The notes: generated by a model from the sequence alone, not told the origin. Positions 17,801 to 26,342 are shown, numbered from the stretch's first letter. The stretch: 64,000 bases of DNA from JBEICQ01 sp046297395 (GCA_046297395.1 JBKCNM010000075.1:1-64000), one strand, 5' to 3'. Made by a program: numbers and translations.

Positions 17801-18035
17801 TGCAGGCACCTTTCATGCAAAAAGCGAGGCCGATATCATTCCCAATCAAAACACATACGCCAGGGCAAATGCAGGCTTGGGATTCACCATGACCTGGAAA
17901 AAATGGTGGAATTTTGAAAAAATATCCCCTTTTACACTGCGTGCCGATTTTCCGTTTTACCTTAGTCACCAACCTTATGCAGGCCATGATAATCTGCAAT
18001 GGAACTGGTTGATAGGGGTACAAAAATCTTTTTGA
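14850..18035 (+). CDS. M1 family metallopeptidase with C-terminal outer-membrane-barrel-like region
   Basis: The 1061-residue protein has a signal peptide (first ~18 residues), an M1 N-terminal beta domain, and a gluzincin catalytic domain. GMEYPM (359-364) replaces the GAMEN exopeptidase motif. HEVGH at 381-385 and Glu404 in DEGFTQF supply the zinc ligands and catalytic Glu. From about residue 670 to the end the sequence alternates aromatic and polar residues, contains GYNLRGY as in Omp85-type barrels, and ends in Phe, as outer-membrane barrels do. The catalytic domain would then be held at the outer membrane. The start lies seven bases after a -7 element. The next gene begins one base after its stop. 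Confidence 0.88.
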   Translation: MKSFSLLFFLLPLLGAAGSLLEEYRSTQNPYYWKNKSALIRDGYWQQDVAYRIDATLDETDDIISGEETIEYANNSPDTLRFVFFRLTQNAFQPGSYLDKLYNANGEKVDYGKYEQQGLGTAIESMQHNGKEARTELDNTILKVFLHEPLLPGATTTFFVRFKTWFDDKGTGRRRMKLFSQYKQKHYDGVHWYPRLSVYDRKFGWTTDQHLGREFYGDFGIYELSLNTSNDAVVEATGRLMNREEVLPDTLRAKLDIKNFASVPWGSSPKTIIPYEKGKRKTWKYKALNVHDVAFTSDPAYRIGEAWFGDVQVVSLAQEGHCSGWQNAATYTADVLRVYSRDFGQYVYNKMVVADARDGMEYPMLTLDGGRDPDYRSLLAHEVGHNWFFGMVGNNETYRAMLDEGFTQFLTAWAIENIDGPVPLSGIAGDTYKIKHTEKAGIRQLRCYNTYLQGAIRNEPVSINTHSDGFNGATGHGGGYRQVYYKTATMLWNLQYVLGDSLFLAAMKHYFSTYCIAHPYVEDFRNSMIRFTHVDLNWFFDQWIETYKTLDYSISRPKLLAKNDSGFVYNISLRRKADMQMPVEFTCTGASGRSYAYLVPNGWFEKNFRAGKVLPRWIGWDRLQPVYKARIIVPEKITKVSMDTSARFADCMRLDNAWPRPICASADYMLNQPLDFSCYRIHLRPQVFFNRVDGIKAGLHARGDYAGLLHRFSATVWLNSGLLPEAAYASREWISYTVKYQTPISFSRTQELFAESRRLDGLFLHLAGIEGKFLQTRWTYSIMGKWMRRFDDRYLYDASAWWSNKNNSSVNLSLRRTMSSSRGYLSVNLLMRSGVEQLYAYAEQETKGAVWFGRTELRARSYARFGSRNIPIESSAWLAGANPETQMEDPLMRAAGWFPSSWLAPGALPGHVQASGGYNLRGYTAYLIPTANFNQNGQIYQLTSDRGVSLNTELTLSALLPKPWTKNSFYSFEPYAFFDGALFNAGTFHAKSEADIIPNQNTYARANAGLGFTMTWKKWWNFEKISPFTLRADFPFYLSHQPYAGHDNLQWNWLIGVQKSF

Positions 18036-18036
18036 G

Positions 18037-20721
18037 ATGAAAAAAATAAGAGTAGGTATATTTTTTGGAGGCCGTTCAAAAGAAAGAGAAGTTTCATTTG
18101 CGGGCGGAAGAACCGTTTTCGACAATCTGGACAAATCCTTGTTTGTTCCTGTTCCTGTTTTTGTGGACGGACATGGCAACTTCGTCCTGCTCTCCTGGGA
18201 TTTGGTTTACAAAGGAAGCATCCGCGATTTTTTTCCTCCTGAACACGCATTGCCTCAAACTGCACATGGTTTTCAGGTATATGCCGAGAGCCTGAATGCA
18301 GATCCGGAAACACAGAAAAAACTGCTGTCCGGCATTGGCACTCCTTTGGAGCCATCCGATTTTAAATCCTTGTTTGACCTTGCCTTTTTATGTCTGCATG
18401 GGCCATACGGCGAAGACGGAAGACTGCAGGGCCTTTTGGAATATTACGAAATACCCTACACCGGTAGCGGCATACTTCCCTCCTGTTTTGGCATAGACAA
18501 AACCCTTCAGCATAAGTTTATGCAACAGGCTGGATTCAATTGCCCGGCTCGCATGGCAATTAGCCGAAAAGAAGGCTTGCATGATGCACACCTCTTTCAA
18601 AAAGCTGTCAATACCATCGGATTTCCCATGGTAATCAAACCTGCCTCACAGGGTTCATCTATCGGAGTAAGTATTCTGCAGGATCATGATCCTGAAATTT
18701 TTCGCGAAGCAATTTTTAAGAGTTTGTTCTGTGCCGAAATAAAAGTCTCCGTTTGGAAACAGAAAAACACTGATGAAAAAGAGCGTCTTGTTCGTCGCCT
18801 GTTTGATATTCGTGAAGGCATTGGCTTACCTGTGATGGCTGGGGAAACACTGCTGCACCACCCGGATGCCGTTTACAATTATGTGGAAGAGCAGGTAGGT
18901 AGAAAGGATGTTTTGTTCTTTGAATCGCTTGATGCAGACCATGGCTTGCTTATCGAATCATTCATCAGGGGAAAAGAATTTTCATGTATTGTGATTGAGA
19001 ACTACTTGGATGGATTAAATCCGGTGGCCCTCCCTCCTACCGAAATCATCAAAGGACAAAAACTCTTTGACTACCGGTCTAAATACCTGCCCGGCCTCTC
19101 GCGTAAAATCACGCCCATTGATTTACCGGCAGAAGCCATTCAAAGCATCAGGGAAGAGTGTTGCAGGCTTTATCATCTTTTTGGATTTGATGCCTATGCG
19201 CGCATTGATGGTTTTTACGGAGACGACGGAAAGGTATATCTCAACGATCCCAACACCACCAGTGGGATGATGCCCTCCTCTTTTTTCTTTCATCAGGCAG
19301 CCGAGATTGGATTGAACCCCTCACAATTTTTAAGTTTTATCATTCGCGTTTCTCTGGAGAAAAGAAAAATCAAAAGCCAGCAGCCCTTTTTCTGCGCTTC
19401 CCTGATTCATCAGATTGACAAAGCCCTGGAACAAGGCAACCGGGAGCGTGCACAAAAAAAGAAAGTGGCGGTTATCTTGGGTGGCTATTCATCTGAACGA
19501 CATATTTCTGTGGAGAGCGGAAGAAACATTTATGAGAAACTTTTTTCCTCTGAAACATACTCCCCTACTCCGGTTTTCTTAACCGGCAGTTCACACAAAA
19601 ACAGGTTTTTTATCCTCCCCGTTAATCTCCTGCTCAAAGACAATGCAGATGATATCCGTGACAAGGTGCTCAATTACAACAGACATCCTTACCTTGAAGA
19701 AATTGGACGGGAACTGGCTGCCATCACACAAACATTTACGGGTGCAAAGGAATTGCCCAAGCCTATTGAGATCGCATTTACGGCATTCCGCGACGATTTT
19801 GATGCTGTGTTCATTGCTTTGCACGGAAGACCAGGAGAAGATGGTACCCTTCAGGCGGTAATGGAAAAACTGCAGGTTCCATACAATGGTTCTCCCTCGG
19901 AATCCTCTGCCATCACAATCAATAAATACAAAACGAATGAACTGCTCATGCAAAACGGGTTTTTGTGTGCCCAACACCAACTGATTTCTTCGGATGAATT
20001 CATGGCCGGTGAGGAAGCCTGTATGCAGCGTATAGAGTCGGATTTTACTTACCCCTTTATTGCGAAACCTGTTGATGACGGATGCAGCAGTGCAGTAAAA
20101 AAAATCAGGAACAGGGAAGAGCTCAAAGCCTTTGCCACACTTATGTTCCGCCAGGAGGAGGAGCCGGATACTCATGCTTCCGAAATTCTGCACATCAAAA
20201 GCAGCGAAGAGTTTCCCCGCAAAAATGAAATGCTTATTGAATCTCTGATCTCTGCTGAAAAGGCGGCTCATTTTTTGGAAATCACCATAGGTCTCATGAC
20301 CTCTTATGATGAAAATGGTAAACTTGCTTATAAAATTTTTGAGGCTTCCGAAGCTTTAGCCGGAGGAGAAGTATTGAGTCTCGAAGAAAAGTTTTTAGCC
20401 GGTGAGGGACAAAACATCACGCCGGCGCGTTATGCATCCGAGGTGACAACCAGAACAAGAATTTCTGAAGCTGTGAAAGCAGAGATTCTAAAAGCAGCTC
20501 AACTTCTCAACCTGCAGGGATATGCCAGAATCGATGCCTTTGTGCGCATCTTTGATGATTTTCGTACCGAAGTCATTTTTATTGAGGTGAATTCCCTTCC
20601 GGGTATGACCCCGGCCACCTGTATTTTTCACCAAACTGCGCTCGAAGGAATGACTCCCCTGGATTTCATAGACCATATTCTTCGCTTTGGAATCGCGCGC
20701 AAAAACCGGAATGCTTCCTGA
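18037..20721 (+). CDS. Tandem D-alanine-D-alanine ligase-like double ATP-grasp protein
   Basis: The 894-residue protein holds two complete Ddl-like modules. Module 1 (about 1-440): GGRSKEREVS (11-20), HGPYGEDG (121-128), IKPASQGSSIGV (200-211), and a metal-ligand end NDPNTTSGMMP (403-413). Module 2 (about 474-890): LGGYSSERHISVESG (481-495), HGRPGEDG (596-603), IAKPVDDGCSS (675-685), ARIDAF, and the canonical EVNSLPGMTPAT (850-861). Normal Ddl is about 310-370 residues with one module. Module 1 has Asp in place of the usual Glu of EVN; module 2 looks orthodox. It sits between the M1-barrel peptidase and a deoxynucleoside kinase with 1-base gap or overlap. Substrates are not known; ligation of two amino acids or peptides is inferred. 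Confidence 0.88.
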   Translation: MKKIRVGIFFGGRSKEREVSFAGGRTVFDNLDKSLFVPVPVFVDGHGNFVLLSWDLVYKGSIRDFFPPEHALPQTAHGFQVYAESLNADPETQKKLLSGIGTPLEPSDFKSLFDLAFLCLHGPYGEDGRLQGLLEYYEIPYTGSGILPSCFGIDKTLQHKFMQQAGFNCPARMAISRKEGLHDAHLFQKAVNTIGFPMVIKPASQGSSIGVSILQDHDPEIFREAIFKSLFCAEIKVSVWKQKNTDEKERLVRRLFDIREGIGLPVMAGETLLHHPDAVYNYVEEQVGRKDVLFFESLDADHGLLIESFIRGKEFSCIVIENYLDGLNPVALPPTEIIKGQKLFDYRSKYLPGLSRKITPIDLPAEAIQSIREECCRLYHLFGFDAYARIDGFYGDDGKVYLNDPNTTSGMMPSSFFFHQAAEIGLNPSQFLSFIIRVSLEKRKIKSQQPFFCASLIHQIDKALEQGNRERAQKKKVAVILGGYSSERHISVESGRNIYEKLFSSETYSPTPVFLTGSSHKNRFFILPVNLLLKDNADDIRDKVLNYNRHPYLEEIGRELAAITQTFTGAKELPKPIEIAFTAFRDDFDAVFIALHGRPGEDGTLQAVMEKLQVPYNGSPSESSAITINKYKTNELLMQNGFLCAQHQLISSDEFMAGEEACMQRIESDFTYPFIAKPVDDGCSSAVKKIRNREELKAFATLMFRQEEEPDTHASEILHIKSSEEFPRKNEMLIESLISAEKAAHFLEITIGLMTSYDENGKLAYKIFEASEALAGGEVLSLEEKFLAGEGQNITPARYASEVTTRTRISEAVKAEILKAAQLLNLQGYARIDAFVRIFDDFRTEVIFIEVNSLPGMTPATCIFHQTALEGMTPLDFIDHILRFGIARKNRNAS

Positions 20722-21368
20722 TGGGCGGAGAGTTTATTGCCATTGAAGGCAACATTGGTGCCGGAAAAACCTCTTTGGCAAAAATGCTTTCGGCAGAGCT
20801 GGGGTGCAGACTTCTGCTCGAACAGTTTGAAGAAAATTCTTTTCTGCCCAAGTTTTATGTAGACCCTGAAAGATATTCCTTTCCATTGGAATTGTCTTTT
20901 TTAGCCGAACGATATCAACAACTGAAAGGCCTTCCTTCCCGCAGTTCTCTTTTTGGGGAATACCTGATAGCAGATTACTTTATACAAAAGTGTTTGATAT
21001 TTGCTCGGGCCAATTTACCCGAAGACGAGTTCAGGCTGTACAGGGAGTTTTTTTACATGGCCTCATCAGGGGTAGAGTTGCCGGGCAAGCTCGTCTTTCT
21101 CTATGTAGAAACACCTCGCTTGCTGCACAATATTTCAATCAGGGGAAGAGCGTATGAGCAAAATATAGGAGCAGATTACCTCAACAAAATCAACGAAGGA
21201 TATATGCAGTTTTTCAGGCAAGCAGAGCTATATGGTCAAACGAGTATGCTCATTCTCGACATCAATAGGCTTGACTTTGTAAAACATCCGGATCATTATC
21301 AATTGATAAGAGATGCTATACTCAAGGATTATCCTCCCGGCGTGCATCGTATAGAACCACAAGCATAG
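20721..21368 (+). CDS. Deoxynucleoside kinase
   Basis: Phosphorylates deoxynucleosides for salvage in the cytosol. The 215-residue protein begins with IAIEGNIGAGKTSL, a P-loop at residues 10-17. It has the FGEYLIADYFIQKCLIFARANL block found in dNK/dGK-type enzymes, and the lid IRGRAYEQNI that positions phosphates. The length is normal for bacterial dNKs. The start ATG shares its A with the stop of the double-ligase gene, so translation is coupled. Why a nucleoside kinase is coupled to a peptide-ligase-like protein is not evident. Confidence 0.92.
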   Translation: MGGEFIAIEGNIGAGKTSLAKMLSAELGCRLLLEQFEENSFLPKFYVDPERYSFPLELSFLAERYQQLKGLPSRSSLFGEYLIADYFIQKCLIFARANLPEDEFRLYREFFYMASSGVELPGKLVFLYVETPRLLHNISIRGRAYEQNIGADYLNKINEGYMQFFRQAELYGQTSMLILDINRLDFVKHPDHYQLIRDAILKDYPPGVHRIEPQA

Positions 21369-21428
21369 CCGCAGGAGAGCATAAAAACATTTTTTGTAAT
21401 TTTACTTGCCACTAAAAAAAGAGGGCTT

Positions 21429-22073
21429 ATGCAAAAACATATACGATTCATTTGTCCATTCGGCTTTGTCTTCATTTGTGCTCTCTTGCTCTCATTGCCT
21501 CAACAAAGCTATGCCCAGAAAGGAAAGCCTGTTCCGGAAAACAAAGAAGAGAACTTGGACGAGGAAGAGGAGATGGAAGACGACAAATTGCCCGAAGGAT
21601 TTTCCCACGATGATAAAATTCACTACCTCGAACTGGAGTGTGAGGTTACTGAACCTGTTAAAAAATATGGTGCTACGGTTTCCGATCCTGTTCCTCATGC
21701 ATTGTTCAGGATTTACGACGAAAAAGGCAGGCTGAGAAAGCCCATGTACACGGATGAAAAAGGAAAAGGAAAACTGAGATTGGGCTTTAATCATGAATAC
21801 CGCGTAATCATTTCAGGCAAAGGATTCTCAAAAAAAATTCTGAGTATCAATACCCATTTACCAAAGGACTTAAATGCTGCTTATATTTTCCCTGCTGATG
21901 TTACTCTTTTTCGGGAGACGCCGGACCTGGATGCATCGCTATTTAAAGAACCTGTTGCCATTGTCATTTACAGCGACAAAACAGGCCAGTTTGAATACGA
22001 CGAAGGGCATGTAAATAAAATGCAGCCCCTCCTCAAAAAATTTACTAGTGACTATTTGAAAAAACTAAAATAA
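21429..22073 (+). CDS. Exported protein with carboxypeptidase-regulatory-like beta domain
   Basis: The 214-residue protein has an N-terminal signal peptide ending near SYAQ-KG. An acidic low-complexity stretch (residues about 36-55, many Glu and Asp) follows. Next comes a domain with FRIYDEKGRLRKPMYTDEKG and KGKLRLGFNHEYRVIISGKGF, the pattern of transthyretin-like or CarboxypepD_reg-like beta sandwiches. The C-terminal part resembles YDEGHVNKMQPLLKKF and has no clear match. It lies 60 bases after the dNK stop and 8 bases before pyrC. Function unknown. Confidence 0.7.
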   Translation: MQKHIRFICPFGFVFICALLLSLPQQSYAQKGKPVPENKEENLDEEEEMEDDKLPEGFSHDDKIHYLELECEVTEPVKKYGATVSDPVPHALFRIYDEKGRLRKPMYTDEKGKGKLRLGFNHEYRVIISGKGFSKKILSINTHLPKDLNAAYIFPADVTLFRETPDLDASLFKEPVAIVIYSDKTGQFEYDEGHVNKMQPLLKKFTSDYLKKLK

Positions 22074-22081
22074 TCTATCCC

Positions 22082-23422
22082 ATGAAAATACTCCTCAAAG
22101 GAGGAACCCTTGTAAATGAGCATAAAGTTTTTTCTGCTGATATTGTAATTGAAGATGCCTTTATTGAGGGCGTTTATCCCCAAGGTGCGCCGGATGCACC
22201 ATATGCCCACATTCACCATTTGCAGGGCAAATATGTTTTTCCCGGTTTGATTGACGATCAGGTTCACTTTCGGGAGCCGGGCCTCACGCATAAAGGGGAT
22301 TTATTTACCGAAAGTCGCGCCGCTGTTGCAGGAGGAATCACTTCCTTCATGGAGATGCCCAACACTGTTCCAAGTGCAGTAACACAAGGATTGCTCGAGG
22401 AAAAATACATCCGCGCATCCGAAGTGTCTTTGGCGAATTATTCGTTTTATATGGGCACCACCAACCGCAACCTTGATGAATTACTGAAAACCAATCCGGA
22501 AACCGTTTGCGGCGTAAAAATTTTCATGGGTTCCTCTACCGGGGATATGCTTGTGGATGATCCGGAAGCGCTTCATGCTATTTTTCGGGAAGTAAACATG
22601 CTGATTGCTGTTCATTGTGAAGATGATCCCATGATTAAGTCAACCATGGCCCGCTACAAGCAACAATTTGGGGAGGCCATCAAGCCGGCACATCATCCTC
22701 AAATCAGAAGCCGAGAAGCCTGCTATAAATCTTCTTCCTATGCCGTTGAACTGGCCAGTAAATACAATACCCGATTGCATATTTTACACATCTCTACGCT
22801 CGAGGAATTGAGTCTTTTCTCCAATAAAAACCCGCTCTCAGAAAAAAGAATAACTGCTGAGGCATGCATACACCATTTGTTTTTTTCAGACAGGGATTAT
22901 GCTGCCAAGGGCAACCTGATCAAATGGAACCCTGCCGTAAAAACGGAAGCAGACAGAGAAGCTATCATCGATGCAGTAAACCGCGATGTGATTGATGTGA
23001 TTGCCACAGATCATGCGCCTCATACCTTGCAGGAAAAGTCTATGCCATATGTAAATTGTCCATCCGGCGGACCATTGGTTCAGCATCTGCTTCCTGCATT
23101 GTTAGAATTGTACCACCGGAATGCCTTTTCCCTGGAAACCATCGCTGATAAAACTGCCCATAAACCCGCAGAATTATTCGGCATTGAAAAACGGGGATAT
23201 ATTAGAAAGGGCTATTATGCCGACCTTGTCATTGCCGATATAAACGGAATCACCGATGTGAAAAAGGAAAACTTGCTCTATAAATGTGGCTGGAGTCCTT
23301 TTGAGGGGATTAGCCTGCGCGGAAAAGTTTTGCATACTTTTGTAAACGGTAACCATGTTTACGATAACGGAGTGATTATTGACCAAACAAGAGGGATGCG
23401 TCTCGCATTTGCCCGCAAATGA
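22082..23422 (+). CDS. pyrC: Dihydroorotase (class I amidohydrolase type)
   Basis: Cyclises carbamoyl aspartate to dihydroorotate in pyrimidine synthesis. The 446-residue amidohydrolase contains IDDQVHFREPGLTHKGD (58-73), KIFMGSSTGDML, AVHCEDD, HILHIST and VIATDHAPHT. The first metal motif reads Q60-V-H62 instead of HxH; I recall the same DDQVHFREPG form from other Bacteroidota dihydroorotases, so it is probably a lineage trait. All other metal-site blocks are intact. Its stop overlaps the purD start (ATGA), so the two are translationally coupled. Confidence 0.93.
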   Translation: MKILLKGGTLVNEHKVFSADIVIEDAFIEGVYPQGAPDAPYAHIHHLQGKYVFPGLIDDQVHFREPGLTHKGDLFTESRAAVAGGITSFMEMPNTVPSAVTQGLLEEKYIRASEVSLANYSFYMGTTNRNLDELLKTNPETVCGVKIFMGSSTGDMLVDDPEALHAIFREVNMLIAVHCEDDPMIKSTMARYKQQFGEAIKPAHHPQIRSREACYKSSSYAVELASKYNTRLHILHISTLEELSLFSNKNPLSEKRITAEACIHHLFFSDRDYAAKGNLIKWNPAVKTEADREAIIDAVNRDVIDVIATDHAPHTLQEKSMPYVNCPSGGPLVQHLLPALLELYHRNAFSLETIADKTAHKPAELFGIEKRGYIRKGYYADLVIADINGITDVKKENLLYKCGWSPFEGISLRGKVLHTFVNGNHVYDNGVIIDQTRGMRLAFARK

Positions 23423-24720
23423 TAAATTGTTTACTGATTGGCTCAGGCGGAAGAGAGCATGCGCTGGCAGAAGCCCTGCTCGGCAGTACGGGCATTGGTG
23501 AGCTCTATGTGGCACCGGGAAATGCAGGAACTGCCCGGGATGCAAAAAACATCTCCATCCCCGAAAATGATTTCCCTGCTTTATCGGCATTTATTCTTCA
23601 GAACAAGATTGGATTGGTGCTGGTAGGCCCGGAAATTCCACTGATTAACGGGATTGCTGACTATCTCAGAAAAATCCATGGCCCGGATTTAATCATTGTG
23701 GGGCCAACAACAAAGGGCGCACAACTGGAAGGCAGCAAAGCATTCAGCAAGAAACTGATGCAGGATTATGGTATCCCTACCGCAGCATTCAGGGAATTTT
23801 CTCGCGGAGAAACCCAAGCCGCCAAGACATTTTTAAGAAGCCTCTCCCCTCCTTTTGTCATCAAAGCAGACGGACCGGCAGCCGGAAAAGGGGTTGTGAT
23901 TTGCGATACCCAAGCAGAAGCAGAAACCTGGATTCACAGGATGCTTGAAGAGGCTGTATTTGGAGCATCCTCCTCCAAAGTAGTTATTGAGCAGTTTATC
24001 AAGGGTACAGAAGTAAGTGTATTTTTTCTTACGGATGGTCAACATTATTTAATTCTTCCTGAAGCCAAAGACTATAAACGCATTGGAGATCAAGATTCAG
24101 GTCCGAATACCGGAGGCATGGGATCTGTTTCGCCGGTGGTTTTTTACACGCCTGCCTTAGCAAAAAAAGTAGAGGAAAAAATTATACGGAAAACCCTCCG
24201 GGCGCTGCAACAGGAAAACATTGCTTATATGGGATTTATCTTTTTGGGGCTCATGATAGATGAGCATGGCGAGCCATGGGTAATTGAATACAATTGCCGC
24301 ATGGGAGATCCCGAAACCCAAAGCGTGATGGCCAGGATACAACCCGACTGGATAAATGTTTTTTCTGCCATGCACAGGCAAAGGCTACATGAAGTAACCT
24401 TGCAGATTTTACCTTGCTATGTGGTCTCCGTTGTTATGGCAGCAAAAGGATATCCGGGTAATTATCCTACCGGGATGGAGATAAAAATTCCTTCAGAAAT
24501 GTATTCGAAAATTCGGTTTGCCGGAGTGACTTTACAGAATCAGAAATTGCTTACAAAAGGCGGAAGGGTAATTTCTGCCAACGGAGTTGGCAATACGCTC
24601 GACGAAGCAATTAAAGAGGCCTACGCAATATGCGAACAGGTGGATTATGAGGATCATTACTATCGAAAAGACATTGGAAATGATTTGTTGATCCTACAGC
24701 AAAAAAATGTATTTTTATGA
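23419..24720 (+). CDS. purD: Phosphoribosylamine-glycine ligase (GAR synthetase)
   Basis: Joins phosphoribosylamine and glycine with ATP, the second step of purine synthesis. The 433-residue protein begins with LLIGSGGREHALAEAL, the PurD N-terminal signature. It has GPTTKGAQLEGSKAFSKKLM, the ATP-grasp block VIKADGPAAGKGVVI, and RMGDPETQ near the metal site. The length is standard. It overlaps pyrC by four bases, so a purine and a pyrimidine gene are co-transcribed. The alanine dehydrogenase start follows 13 bases after its stop. Confidence 0.96.
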   Translation: MINCLLIGSGGREHALAEALLGSTGIGELYVAPGNAGTARDAKNISIPENDFPALSAFILQNKIGLVLVGPEIPLINGIADYLRKIHGPDLIIVGPTTKGAQLEGSKAFSKKLMQDYGIPTAAFREFSRGETQAAKTFLRSLSPPFVIKADGPAAGKGVVICDTQAEAETWIHRMLEEAVFGASSSKVVIEQFIKGTEVSVFFLTDGQHYLILPEAKDYKRIGDQDSGPNTGGMGSVSPVVFYTPALAKKVEEKIIRKTLRALQQENIAYMGFIFLGLMIDEHGEPWVIEYNCRMGDPETQSVMARIQPDWINVFSAMHRQRLHEVTLQILPCYVVSVVMAAKGYPGNYPTGMEIKIPSEMYSKIRFAGVTLQNQKLLTKGGRVISANGVGNTLDEAIKEAYAICEQVDYEDHYYRKDIGNDLLILQQKNVFL

Positions 24721-24733
24721 AATTGAATCTTCC

Positions 24734-25945
24734 ATGAATTCCATCTTACATTCCATACAAAGCCAGGGCGGTTTGCTTCCTCAGGAAGAAATGTTGGAGG
24801 TTGCCAAAAAAAAAGGAGATCTTTTCATCGGATTACCAAAGGAAACATCCTTTCAGGAAAACAGAATTGCTCTTGTACCCGACGCCGTTGCCATGCTGGT
24901 AAGCAATGGCCATGAAATTGTGATGGAGACCGGGGCCGGAAGTGGTGCCAACTTCGACGACAAAGATTATAGCGAGGCAGGGGCGAGAATTGTGCATTCT
25001 CCGGAAGAAGTATACAAAGCTGATATCATCCTTAAAATTGCACCTCCCTCGGCTGCTGAAACCGCATTGCTGCAGCGCAAACAAACCCTGTTGTCTGCCC
25101 TTCAGCTAAGTGTTCAGAAAGAGGATTTTGTTCGTCAGCTGATGGATAAAAAAGTGACTGCAATCGCTTTTGACCACATCAAAGATGAAGATGGTATTTT
25201 TCCTGTGATTCGCTCGATGAGTGAAATTGCCGGTAATGCCGCCATCCTTATTGCAGCAGAATACCTCAATAATATCAATCAGGGCCAAGGGGCTATTTTT
25301 GGTGGAGTAACCGGCATTCCGCCCACCGAAGTCCTTATAATAGGCGCCGGTACCGTGGGTGAGTTTGCCACCCGCGCTGCATTGGGGCTTGGGGCTTCCG
25401 TAAAAATTTTTGATAACTCTCCCTACAGACTTCGTCGCCTGCAAAGTGATTTGGGAACAAGGGTGTTTACCTCGGTATTGCAACCCAAGATTCTTTCCAA
25501 ACATCTAAAAACGGCTGATGTTGCTATCGGGGCATTGAGGGCAACAAACGGAAGAACACCCTGTGTAGTAAGTGAACAAATGGTGAGTGAAATGAAAAAT
25601 GGGGCGGTTATTGTTGACATTAGCATCGACCAGGGTGGGTGCTTTGAAACATCAATCGTTACCAATCATACCAGGCCGGTTTTTCGTAAATACGGAGTGA
25701 TACACTATTGTGTACCGAACATTGCCTCCAGGGTTTCTCGTACGGCTTCATATGCGCTGAGCAATATTTTTGCACCTATCCTTCTAAACATCGGTGAGGA
25801 AGGCGGAATTGAGCAAATGCTGCGCAGGCAGCGCGGGGTGAGAAATGGTGTGTATATCTACAATGGTACACTCACAAGTAAATTTTTAGGAGAAATCTAC
25901 AACCATCCCTACACCAACATAGACCTGTTGATGTCGGCTCTTTAA
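24734..25945 (+). CDS. ald: Alanine dehydrogenase
   Basis: NAD-dependent oxidative deamination of alanine to pyruvate, or the reverse. From the ATG at 24734 the protein has 403 residues. An upstream in-frame ATG at 24707 would overlap purD and add nine unlikely residues. The N-terminal IGLPKETSFQENRIALVPD is the AlaDH/PNT domain, and the Rossmann motif is EVLIIGAGTVGEFATRAALG. The C-terminal VDISIDQGGCFETS is also typical. The N-terminal extension of about 30 residues before IGLPKE is common in Bacteroidota. A DUF4258 gene follows seven bases later. Confidence 0.93.
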   Translation: MNSILHSIQSQGGLLPQEEMLEVAKKKGDLFIGLPKETSFQENRIALVPDAVAMLVSNGHEIVMETGAGSGANFDDKDYSEAGARIVHSPEEVYKADIILKIAPPSAAETALLQRKQTLLSALQLSVQKEDFVRQLMDKKVTAIAFDHIKDEDGIFPVIRSMSEIAGNAAILIAAEYLNNINQGQGAIFGGVTGIPPTEVLIIGAGTVGEFATRAALGLGASVKIFDNSPYRLRRLQSDLGTRVFTSVLQPKILSKHLKTADVAIGALRATNGRTPCVVSEQMVSEMKNGAVIVDISIDQGGCFETSIVTNHTRPVFRKYGVIHYCVPNIASRVSRTASYALSNIFAPILLNIGEEGGIEQMLRRQRGVRNGVYIYNGTLTSKFLGEIYNHPYTNIDLLMSAL

Positions 25946-25952
25946 ACAAGAA

Positions 25953-26333
25953 ATGGAAACAAAAAACGATTTTGGCCGGAGGCTATGGCTTTTTTCCTTG
26001 GGAGTTGTGATTGGTTCTGTAGTGGTTTATTTTTCTGTTTTCAAAAATCGGAATATTTACAAATCACCACAGGAAGTAATCATCGAAAAACTTTTGAAGT
26101 ATCCTTCAACTATAAAACAAGAGGCCAAAAACAATATGGATGCCCTTCAACTTAAAGGAGAAGATATTCGAAAAATTCTGGAACAGGGAGATGTGGAATT
26201 CAGTAACAGCGAAGTGCACAGAAAGCCCTGCCCCATTTATTTTATTCGCAATACGGATGAAAGCGTAAAGGTGCAATCTATCCGTTTTGAACTTTGTGAT
26301 TCCACTTCCTGTTTAATCAATATTACTCCCTAA
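25953..26333 (+). CDS. Membrane-anchored DUF4258 family protein
   Basis: The 126-residue protein has one hydrophobic segment (LWLFSLGVVIGSVVVYFSVF, about 11-30) and then a small domain: MDALQLKGEDIRKILEQGDV, the conserved RKPCPIYFI, and SVKVQSIRFELCDS near the end. This is the pattern of the DUF4258 proteins that follow alanine dehydrogenase in several Bacteroidota. Two Cys (in KPCP and ELCD) are in conserved places. Function is unknown. It is seven bases after ald and probably co-transcribed. Confidence 0.7.
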   Translation: METKNDFGRRLWLFSLGVVIGSVVVYFSVFKNRNIYKSPQEVIIEKLLKYPSTIKQEAKNNMDALQLKGEDIRKILEQGDVEFSNSEVHRKPCPIYFIRNTDESVKVQSIRFELCDSTSCLINITP

Positions 26334-26342
26334 AATAACACT

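Noticed and set aside
19591..20271. 226-codon antisense frame inside the double-ligase gene
   Set aside because: It lies fully opposite a clear ATP-grasp module and has no recognisable protein features; it is a shadow of codon bias.
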